The notes under the pieces: model-generated
What the model was told of the DNA's origin: nothing
The model's database searches: none
The model's input: only the letters and a program-made list of their open reading frames with translations
Part shown: positions 54,842-64,000 of the stretch, piece after piece
Layout of the letters: each line of letters begins with the position of its first letter
Numbering within the stretch: the stretch's first letter is position 1
From: Gorsachius magnificus
Taxonomy: Eukaryota > Chordata > Aves > Pelecaniformes > Ardeidae
DNA length: 64,000 nt
Reading direction: 5' to 3'
NCBI GenBank assembly: GCA_034008185.1
Contig: CM067086.1
Location: 682,001 to 746,000, forward strand
Made by a program: the position numbers and the translations under genes

Positions 54842-56764
54842 ATGCTTGTAGCAAGGAAGTAAATTAAGTCAGCAGCAGGAATAAGAATCACAAACTCACC
54901 ATCTGCTGCCTGACCCTGGCCTCCGTAACTGGTTGCAGCGTCCTCCTTCGTCCTGCCTGCTTCTTGCTGGATTGGACAGCATTTAGTTCGTCACGTTAGC
55001 CTGCACCGCATTCTTCTGATGCCAAGAACAGCTCCAGGAACGAGACGGGAATGATGAAACACTTCTAAAATCTTTAACTGCTTTCTCACGTAGCTTTTGT
55101 TTCCTTAAAGGAACAGCATCAAATTTGCTCCTGCCATTCTGTCAAGGGATGCACGCAAAAGAGCAGCCTTTAAATGAACACAAGTTCTCTAACGAACCTC
55201 AAGCAAAACCATAAGCATGATGACCACGGTGACAGACGCACGGCTCAGCTTGTGCTGTTGCACTGAGCTCCACGGTGCGCCCCAGACCTTCGGGTTGGAA
55301 CGCAGCTTCTCTGCCTCCGCGGCGGCGGCCGTCCTTGGGGTGTTCTGTGGAGGCTGCGGTGGGGATCTCCGGGTGCAGAAGTGATGAACCGGAGGAATTG
55401 GCTTTTCCTAAGTCCGAGCTGTAAAAACTGTGATGCAGCGCAAGCGATTCATGCGGTAACAGCACGTGTGCTTTCAGCTGCCCTAAACTCTCTAGCTTAA
55501 GTGAGGCTCTAAACTTGCACAGCCCCAACAGGAGGCTGAATTCCAAGCCCTGGCATCCCATCAGACGCAATTTAGCACGCTCCTAGGACTGCTTTCCCAC
55601 CAGTGGCTCAGCACAGATGAAAATTAATCCCACCCCCATCAGCACTGAGTGAAGAGCGGTTAATGAGCCCTTTCTGTGCGGTTAGCTGGGGGGACAGGAC
55701 CCAGGACCAAACTTTTCCCAGCCTCTTCCGAGAGTTTCTAATGATCCCCTCTGTGGCTGGCATGAAACTCTTTGCTCAGCAAGGATTTACTTCAGGGATT
55801 TTATCAGTGAGGGCCAAAGAAGTAAATAAACCCAGGAGCTGTCCCCCTGTACAAGCCCTTCGGGGCAGCGTCATCATCCTCTCCGGTCAAAAGGCCGGGG
55901 CCACGCGCCCTTGCCGACGGAGCTGCCGCGTTGCTCAGCCTCACTTCGGAGCATCACATCTGCCTCCCTCCTCCCGTAGCGTCGGGGCGATTTGAAGAAT
56001 GGAGGAAAACGGAACACGTTTCTGCTTTCTGCCTTGGGGACGAGGCACAGGTAGGGTGGGCAAATTCACAGAACGATGCGTCCGGGTGCTGGGTAAGAAC
56101 GTGGTGTTACGCAGGGAAGCGGGGCTGTAGGCACAGGCTTCAAACGCAGAGTAAGATTAAAGAGTAAGCTTAGGGTAAGCTTAAACCCCACAGCTCCAAG
56201 CTTGCACATTTACTGATTCAGGGCAAAAGCTCGTTAGCAGAATATACCTGAGCTGTGCATTTTCCCTTTGGCTGAATTCCTAGGCATTATCCTCAGGCTT
56301 TCCAAGTATCTCTCACCATCTTATCCTGACACAAACCACTGAGAAAACATCTGCAAAGCTGCTCTTCTGCCCTGCACGTACATCCAGGGAGTGGGGAAGG
56401 CAAGAGCAGGGCTGCGCTGTGCAGCAGCACGGACAGACCCGTGGGCAAGGCTCAGCCCGTGAAGAAATCAAGGTTTTTTTTCTAGGAAGAATAAAATTGT
56501 TCCGCAGAGCCTAGAGCACCCCTCTCCCACTGCAGTATCCGCTCTCGTTTGCGGGGGAGAGCTTGGTCCCAGCCGTAGGGTTGGATTTTTGTTATGGGTG
56601 TTTGTATACCAGGATGTTTGAGCGGTCCCAAAAAATGTTCATGCAGCAGGAGAGAAGAGCAGTGCAGCCAGAACCTAGAAATACCCCCGAGCAGTTCCTG
56701 TTGTGTTGGGACCTCATAAACGTTTGTAAAGTAAAAGCTCCGTCCGCTATGGAGATATGAAGTA
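54842..56764. other. Intergenic, no recognised feature
   Basis: No coding, repeat or RNA signature that I can support. Confidence 0.55.
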
Positions 56765-57368
56765 AGACTCTGGGGGTGCATTCAGAGGAGCGTGGCCAGC
56801 AGGGCGAGGGAGGTTCTCCTCCCTCTCTGCTCTGCCCTGGGGAGACCCCACCTGGAGCACTGGGGCCAGTGCTGGGCTCCCCGGTTCAAGAAAGATGAGG
56901 AACTCCTGGAGAGAGTCCAGAGGAGGGCAACGTGGATGATGGGGGGACTGGAGCATCTCCCCTAGGAGGAAAGGCTGAGGGAGCTGGGCTTGTTCAGCCT
57001 GGAGAGGAGAAGGCTGAGAGGGGACCTCATCAACACGGACAAATATCTCAAGGGTGGGGGTCACGAGGAGGAGCCAGACTCTTCCCAGTGGTGCCCAGCA
57101 CCAGGACAAGGGGCAATGGGCACAAACTGAGACATAAGAGGTTCCAGTTGAATGTGAGGAAGAACTTCTTGACATTGAGGGTGACGGAGCCCTGGCCCAG
57201 GCTGCCCAGGGGGGCTGTGGAGTCTCCTTCTCTGGAGATACTCAACCCCCACCTGGCCGCTGTCCTGTGCCCCCTGCTCTGGGTGAGCTTGCTTGAGGAG
57301 GGGGGTTGGACTGGGTGATCTCCCGAGGTCCCTTCCAATCCCTGCCAGTCTGGGATTCTGGGACTCTG
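56765..57368 (+). mobile_element. CR1 fragment, + orientation, ~600 bp
   Basis: From gggtgcattcagaggagcgt to gggattctgggactctg. Confidence 0.9.
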
Positions 57369-58517
57369 GGTTTGTGCCAGAAAAGCAGAGCACAGCAATG
57401 CATCTCAAGTGCAAGATCGCCACCCCGCCGGGAACCACTGAACCCCAGAACGCTGATCCAGTACCATCGCCCAGAGCACCCTTCCACCCTCCGGCACGGT
57501 GTCGTGTACGAGAAAGCACCACGTGCTCTGCTCCCGTAGGTCCCGAGTGTCCTTTACAAAGGTACCGCCAGCGAGGATCGGGAAGCAGCGGAGCCTCAGG
57601 GCTCGATATTGCAGAGGAAGGGGGAGTTGCAGGGATGATCCATGTGGAAGAGATCTTACTGGTGTGGCAGCACACGGATTCGCTTCCTGTAGCTCCGATT
57701 AAAATCCTTGTTCCCTGCTATTCACCTCAGGTACCACACTGACACCTGCCTGCCTTGCAGTTTGTCTTATTTCCACTACCAGCTTCTCTTTCCCCCTTAA
57801 TTTCTGTTCTAACCAAAGATCTCCGCTGCTGTTGATCACACCGATGCCACTGGTGATCGATACCAGTGCCAGATGCCAGAAGTGGGTCTTGCAGGCGTAC
57901 GAAGGACTCTGATCATCTGCTGTGCTCTGCTAGAGAGCACATAACTGAGTGGAGGGCTCAATTAGAAAAAAAACCCCACAGTGTGCAAGGTGGTGTATGG
58001 TTTGGAAATTAAGGCACCAGTTTTCCTTCTGCTGTATGGAGCCTTCCGATCAGGGATTTTTTTTTTTTTTTTCTTTCCCTCCCCACCTCCTGAATTCCCC
58101 CGAATGCAGCCGACAGCTTTCTATTCCATAGGTAACACATCTCATATGGTTCATTCCTCAGTCTCCCAAGCCTGAAAATGCCTTCCTTCCCCACTTCGAG
58201 CAGAGCAAATCAGGTAAGTAATAACAGAGCTGGAGCAGATTAAAAGAATTAAGTGTGATAACCCCCTGTTCCATTAGTATTTGCAACATGGGGGGGATAT
58301 TCCCCTCTGTGCTGGGACCAAGGCTATCAACAGAAACATGGCAGCCCAGCAAGAACAAGTGATGCAGTGGGGAAGCTGCTGTGCCCAGCAGTCGAGTGAC
58401 CCTCAGGGAGCTGGTGTGGGCAGCTGGAGACCCACCAATGCTGATCGCAGAAGGCACAGTGGATTTGGGGCTCCCTGGGTTGTCTCCACACACATGCGTT
58501 TGGTCTTCTTGTGGGGA
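57369..58517. other. Intergenic, no recognised feature
   Basis: Poly-T run at 58059-58072; nothing else supported. Confidence 0.55.
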
Positions 58518-59045
58518 ATCACAGAATCATAGAATGGTTTGGGTTGGAAGGGACCCCCAGAGGTCACCCAGCCCAATCCCCCTGCAGGGCACCTTGAACC
58601 CCTGCTCACAGCCCCATCCAACCTGGCCTGGAACGTTCCCAGGGATGGGGCCTCCACCCCCTCTCTGGGCAACCCCTGCCAGGGTTTCACCACCCTCATT
58701 GGAAAGAATTTCTTCCTTAGATCCAGTCTAAACCCATCCTGGTTTAGTTTAAAGCCATCCCCCCTTGTCCTGTCCCAGCTGGCCCTGCTAAAAAGCTTGT
58801 CCCCCCCTTTCCTCTGGGCCCCCTTGAAGCCCTGAGCGGCCGCACTCAGCTCTGCCCGCAGCCTTCTCTGCTCCAGGCTGAACACCCCCAACTCTCCCAG
58901 CCTGGCCTCCTAGCAGAGGGGCTCCAGCCCTCGGATCATCTTAGTAGCCCCTCGGATCATTTTAGTAGCCCTCCTCTGGCCCCGCTCCAACAGCTCCATG
59001 TCCTCCTTGGGCTGAGCGCTCCACAGCTGGACGCAATGAAAGACA
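58518..59045 (-). mobile_element. CR1 fragment, - orientation, ~530 bp
   Basis: Begins gaatcacagaatcatagaat and ends near ccacagctggacgcaatg. It carries ctcggatcattttagtagcc in duplicate (about 58930-58970), the mirror of the duplication in the copy at 54323. Lies about 400 bp upstream of the olfactory receptor start. Confidence 0.9.
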
Positions 59046-59446
59046 GGAAGGGAAAATGAAAGGTGTTCCCCTTCCCTGCCTCCTAACAAAATGAGGTGAC
59101 AAGTTTACAAATTTCTCACATCTCCTCCAGCTTTCAAATCATTCAATACCGGGGTTATTTTATTTTTTTAAAGGGAAAAAAACACCCTAATTTTTTCTTT
59201 CAGCCTCATGATTAAAGAGAGTAAGGACAAAATGCAGTTTCTGAGGGGTTTTGGATTAGTTGCTCTGCCTGTGGGGATTTGCTGAGAACCTAAGCGTCGT
59301 TAGATGTTACCTCCAGTCTCAAAGCTTTGTACTTTCAATGAATATCTAATAAAGTACGGGCTGACAGCAGCATTGTACGAAGCCACGCCATTGCTCTTTC
59401 TTCCTCCACTCCGATTGTTTTTCCTCCTCCCAACAGGCGCGCCACT

Positions 59447-60430
59447 ATGAAGTACGGGAACGTGGCTAAAGGCAATCGCACCCTGGTGACCCAGTTCATC
59501 CTCCTAGGACTGACCAGCGAGCCCAACCTGCAGACTCCTCTCTTCATAATCTTCTTAATGATTTATCTCATCACCCTGGTGGGCAACCTTGGGCTGATTG
59601 CTCTGATCAAGACAAACCGCCAGCTGCACACTCCCATGTACTTCTTCCTCGGCAATCTGTCCGTGGTTGATCTTTGCTACTCCTCCATCTTTTCTCCAAA
59701 GCTGCTCATTGGGTTCTTGCTGGAAAAGAAAACCATTTCCTACCCTGCCTGCTTTGCCCAGCATTTCTTTTTCCTTGTGCTTGTCACCACGGAGGTGCTC
59801 TTGCTGGCTGCGATGGCGTATGACCGCTACGTAGCCATTTGCAAGCCGCTGCTCTACGCTATTTCTATGCCCAAGAGGGTCTGCGTTCAGCTGGTGGCCG
59901 GGTCATATGTGGGGGGGGTTTTGAACTCACTGATCCAAACCTGTTGCTTGCTGCCATTGCCTTTTTGTGGCCCCAACGTCATCAACCATTACTTCTGTGA
60001 CACCAACCCTCTGCTGAAGCTCGCCTGCTCGGATGGCCGCACCAATGAGCTTTTGCTCGTAACCTTCAACGGGACCATTTCCATGTCCGTGCTCTTCATC
60101 ATCATCATCTCCTACATTTACATCCTTCTCTCCATCCTGAGGATTAGGTCTGCCAAAGGAAGGCACAAAGCCTTCTCCACCTGTGCCTCCCACCTCCTGA
60201 CCGTGACCTTGTTCTACGTCCCCGCCGGGCTGAGCCACATGCAGCCGGGCTCCAGGTACTCGCTGGAGATGGAGAAAGTCACCGCCGTGTTTTACACCCT
60301 GATGGTCCCTCTGCTCAACCCTCTGATCTACAGCCTGAGGAACAAGGAGGTCAAGGATGCACTTCAAAAAACGGCAGCGAATAACGTTTTTGCAAGCTGC
60401 CTGCTGGCAAAACTGACCCCGGGGGGTTGA
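59447..60430 (+). CDS. Olfactory receptor, class II (gamma-type) GPCR
   Basis: Intact 327-residue seven-helix receptor in a single exon. Landmarks: N-glycosylation site Asn10 (NRT), TM1 GN at 46-47, [13 protein letters not shown] at 60-72 (IC1/TM2), Cys102 and Cys184 for the conserved disulfide, [10 protein letters not shown] at 123-132 (TM3), SY at 222-223 (TM5), [10 protein letters not shown] at 241-250 (TM6), [16 protein letters not shown] at 288-303 (TM7 and C-tail). [18 protein letters not shown] resembles the OR5/OR8/OR9-like class II groups; I would not assign a subfamily name. The C-tail is about 10 residues longer than usual. A splice-acceptor-like ccaacag lies shortly before the ATG, consistent with a non-coding upstream exon. 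Confidence 0.95.
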   Translation: MKYGNVAKGNRTLVTQFILLGLTSEPNLQTPLFIIFLMIYLITLVGNLGLIALIKTNRQLHTPMYFFLGNLSVVDLCYSSIFSPKLLIGFLLEKKTISYPACFAQHFFFLVLVTTEVLLLAAMAYDRYVAICKPLLYAISMPKRVCVQLVAGSYVGGVLNSLIQTCCLLPLPFCGPNVINHYFCDTNPLLKLACSDGRTNELLLVTFNGTISMSVLFIIIISYIYILLSILRIRSAKGRHKAFSTCASHLLTVTLFYVPAGLSHMQPGSRYSLEMEKVTAVFYTLMVPLLNPLIYSLRNKEVKDALQKTAANNVFASCLLAKLTPGG

Positions 60431-63400
60431 GAAGATTCCTGCTGCTTCCCTTTTTAAGCAGCCTTCCACCGGCTGCCTGGAGGGGCAGGGAACCACAGGC
60501 ATTTACAGAAGCAGGCACAGCACATTTTAAGCATGCTCTAAAATCCGCAGTGCCTCACCGTTAGCAGACACCCTGTCGTTACGGGCCTCTGACAAACATT
60601 CCCATGTCATCTCTTGGGGTTTTTTTTCTGTGAAATGATGTAATATCATAGGAGGGGGTAAAAATAAGCTCATAAGGAATTTCCCTCTTAAGCTCAGTGT
60701 CTTAAGAAGTTGTACTGATTCGAGCAGTGATTTCTCCAGAGACAAGTTCAAGGAAGACTGGAGGCTTTGGGGGAAGTATATCAAAAAAACCCAAACCCAC
60801 CTCACTTTAGGCTGACTGCAAGGAAAAGAAGAAAGCTCATGTTCTTCCCGGGGGATGTGCCATGGAAAATAAGGAAAGGGAGGAGAAGCAGGGACCACTG
60901 ATCTAGTATCAGGAAGATTCTAAAGTGACCAGAACATCACAGCCTGGAAGAGGCATGGCTGCGCCTAGGCTAAAAAAAAAAACTCCACCACTTCACCTCC
61001 AGACCTGGAGGAGGCTTCCAGGCCTTTTCATCCCTGGGGGACAAAAGCTCCGGCTTGGCTCTGCCCCTACCCAGCAGCATGCTCGGCCATCCATGTGGAT
61101 CTCACCCTACCCCTTGCTTCCTACAGCAGGGAGATGTTTAATTCCACAAACGAGCTTGCCCCATGGGAGAAAGAGATGGGCTTCAGCTGACCAGCGCCTT
61201 CCATCCTTCAGGAAGAGCAGCAGCAGCTTTAGCAGTGGAATTTCTCCCTATCAGCCTGGTTGAACCTAACTCACTATGGAGAAGCATTTTCCCCCCCTAT
61301 TTTCTTGCCAGGGAGCAGCTGTAAATGATATTTCCTCCCAGCTGGCTCCTCCCTGAGATGCCTGCACAGCTGAGGTGCTACCACCAAGGGATGCTGCAGA
61401 ATCACCCTTGCCAAAGCCAAGACGACACCAACCTTTCAGGGACCTTGAGCAGTAAGAGCTGGGATGGCGGGTCCCCGCAGAGAGAGGGGGGGGTCAGCCA
61501 TCACTTAACGTTAACTTGCACATGACTGCATCCCAGTTCGCCCAGACATGGCATTTTCCATCACTAAAGTAAGGGTTAAACACTCCTAGCATGATTTTTT
61601 TTAGATGGCCCTAGAAATCACAACCTAAGCACACCCACTGTATTGTTATACAAATAATCCAAACTTTTTTTCTTTTTTTTGCTCAGATTTAAGAGTCTAC
61701 ATTGTGGATTCCTAATATAGAGTAAAATAAAATCTGCCCAGGGCACACAGCCCAGCAGGGGCCATTTTTCTTAAGAGACAGCCATGGAAAAGGGGGGGCC
61801 AGGTCTTTATCACACTTACCTTCCATAACAGCTTGCTTTATCCTCAGCTTGGAGGGTCTCGTCACGCATTAGGAATCGTCCATGCTGTTTGCATGATGCA
61901 ACATGGCTCAGGGAGCAGCAAGGACCAGTTATTCCCTAAGGGAAAGGCAAACTGGGAGCTGAAGGTGGCCACGACGCAGGGTGGGCGATGGCCTCACCCT
62001 CAGGGCACGGTCCTACGGCACCCAGGCAGAGCAGCAGCCCCCATCGATGGCCCAGGGGAAACAGAGGGTGAGATCCAAGCCAAGGAAACTGAAGAACAGA
62101 CCAGGACCAGCTACAGCACAGCTCTGAAAGTGGTCAAAGACCCAGGGCTGAGCTTAAATAGTGCCCCGAGCCCTGGGCAGAGGGTGTGGGTGGAGGCCCC
62201 AGGTGATGCTGGCCATGGCAATTGCCACAGTTGCATTCCCTGATGACTCAGGGAGAGGGGAACTGGGGTTTTTTTTCCCCACCCAATGCCCTAAACACAG
62301 CTACACCACCGTACCCAGCCTTCAGTGACCTGTCCCTCGGCATAGAGGATGGAAGGACAGAGCAGGATTCTCCTCCCTCCTTCTGAGCCACACAGAATCG
62401 AGGCGCTTCAGATGTCGCCTTCTTAGGGAAATTGCCCAAATGCCTCTAATTTTCCTGAAAACTCCATCAGAAACTTGGCTTAAAGCCTTTGTAGCGTTTC
62501 CCATCACACCAACTTAAAGCTGGTTATAACTGGTTTCCATTGCAGTCAGTCGTTATTCATTGCCGTTCTTTGAGGAAGACCACGGTTTACATAGGCGCTT
62601 ATTCTAAAACAGAAATCTGCTCACTTTGTCATTACTCAAGCTGCGGGTTCTTCCAGAAATTGTACAGTTCATTAAAGGTCTGTCTTGATTAAACATTAAA
62701 AAACCCGTGGTCTACTGTTTTCTTTAGGGCATCTTCCACTTCAGCCACGCAATGACATACAGAAGAGTCGTAATGCAGTCAAATGTGGTTCAGTGGCTGC
62801 CACACGAAGCACGGACCTCTTGCCGCTCAGCTGACAGGGGGAATAGTGATAGAGCTGGAGAAAACATGTCCCAGGAAGATTTTGGTTGGGATACACTTCT
62901 GGCAACGTATGTGTGCCCACGATGAGTCGTTAGCATGGCTCTGGGTCCCCAGAGCCACCAAAGCTTGGTGCTTTCTGATGGTTCTTCCATATGTTGGTCA
63001 CGAATCGCCTCTGAGGTCAGAGATGGACCTTGACCTGGGTGGTCACATCCCACCCTGCTGTCACCAGGTCGCTTCCATGGGGTTCCCCTCCTGTCAGCAT
63101 TGCCGCAGGCAGCATCCTGCAAACCTTCTCAGCTCCTTCTCATACGGACAACCGCCATCCCCACTCCCAGCCTTTATGAAGGGGACCTCACCGGGGCCCG
63201 GCTGAGCGAAGCCTTACTAAGAGCAGCTCAGATAGCGCTCCTAGAAAAATTCAGAGCATCTGGGCCACATTGCAGCTCTCCACAGATCACTGACTTAAAC
63301 AGAGCCACAGATCTCCAAGCTCATTTGGGAAAACCATTTATCAAGCAGGCAAGGGATAGATTAGTAATCGCTTACCTCTGGTTTGAGCATCCTTTTTGTG

Positions 63401-63674
63401 GGCAATATTTTCATTCGACACACTTTAGACACAACGCATCGTGGTATTACTTCAGTTTTGCTAGGAAAGCCCTGATGATTATTTTGATTAATTATTGAAG
63501 GCTCACGCCACGATGAAAATAAACTGAAGCTGTTTGAAGGGAACTATTGGTTTTACTGGTTCCCCATATCCCGGCGTTGCTCTGTGAGCTCCTTGGCTGT
63601 GAGCTGACCAATAACGACCGCTAACGCATGTTCCTTCGTCACCCCCAAAGTACCAAAGAGCTGCAAATGCCTTC
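60431..63674. other. Spacer between the two convergent olfactory receptors
   Basis: 3.2 kb with no CR1 copy and no gene recognised. Contains AT-rich stretches at about 61590-61740 and 62500-62710. Confidence 0.55.
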
Positions 63675-64000
63675 TCAAAGCCTGGCTAGACGAGGCACCA
63701 GCTTTTGCACCCACAGCCTCCTCAGGGCCCCCTTCACCTCCTTGTTCCTCAGGCTGTAGATGAAGGGGTTGAGGGTGGGGGTCAGGATGGTGTAACACGC
63801 CGAAACCAGTTTTGCCTGATCCCGCGAGCAGGCCTTGCGAGGCTGGGTGTAGGCGAGCATCCCCGGCACGTAGAAGATGGTGATGACAGCCAGGTGGGAG
63901 GCGCAGGTAGAGAAAGCTTTGAGTCTCCTCCTGGTCGAGGGCATGCGCAGGATGGTATGGAGGATGTAGGTGTAGGACACCAGGATCATCAGGACAGAGG
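63675..64000 (-). CDS. Olfactory receptor, 3' part (runs off window)
   Basis: Open frame on the - strand from the window edge to TAG at 63677-63675. Reads SVLMILVSYTYILHTIL (TM5), then [18 protein letters not shown] (TM6) and [19 protein letters not shown] (TM7 and C-tail). It is convergent with the receptor at 59447 and clearly a different gene. TM1-TM4 lie outside the window, so intactness cannot be judged. RRRLKAFSTC shows no damage. Confidence 0.93.
   Translation of the reverse strand, partial: SVLMILVSYTYILHTILRMPSTRRRLKAFSTCASHLAVITIFYVPGMLAYTQPRKACSRDQAKLVSACYTILTPTLNPFIYSLRNKEVKGALRRLWVQKLVPRLARL

Noticed and set aside
61833..63498. Several short ORFs between the two olfactory receptors
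   Set aside because: No transmembrane or receptor motifs; composition is that of intergenic DNA.

Overview
The window is vertebrate nuclear DNA and almost certainly from a bird. Evidence: large spliced genes with GT-AG introns, about thirty 5'-truncated CR1 retrotransposon tails (diagnostic 3' end of ATTCTATG-type octamers, seen in both orientations), one avian-type solo LTR, and GC-rich introns full of minisatellites. There are no bacterial operons, CRISPR arrays or plasmid features. The species cannot be named from the sequence alone.

Layout. Positions 1-47,600 hold most of MYRF (myelin regulatory factor) on the + strand. I can place 24 coding exons from 2982 to 43794, together about 3.04 kb or 1,010 codons; the exons for roughly the first 130 residues lie upstream of the window. 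All exon phases join correctly except at two places (28657-28660 and 43763-43764), where single-base indels break an otherwise conserved frame. Next come TMEM258 on the - strand (49275-49876; convergent with MYRF) and, divergently from it across a CpG-rich shared promoter, FEN1 on the + strand (single coding exon 50786-51934). The last 12 kb is intergenic DNA with an intact olfactory receptor gene on + (59447-60430) and the 3' part of a second one on - (63675-64000, running off the window).

The MYRF-TMEM258-FEN1 order matches the conserved vertebrate block (human 11q12). Downstream of FEN1, where mammals have FADS1, this window shows CR1-rich DNA and olfactory receptors. The genes share no pathway: MYRF is a membrane-tethered, self-cleaving transcription factor; TMEM258 is a small subunit of the ER oligosaccharyltransferase; FEN1 is the flap endonuclease of Okazaki-fragment maturation and base-excision repair; the receptors are chemosensory GPCRs.

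Repeats dominate the non-coding DNA: a ~1.4 kb 27-28-bp minisatellite and a ~0.48 kb 19-bp minisatellite in MYRF introns, a 39-bp VNTR (8 copies) in the FEN1 5' region, a solo LTR ending 32 bp before a MYRF splice acceptor, and several CR1 pairs side by side. I found no undescribed molecular system. The points most worth checking are the two indels, the GC-AG intron, the LTR at the splice acceptor, the promoter-proximal VNTR and the FEN1-olfactory-receptor junction.
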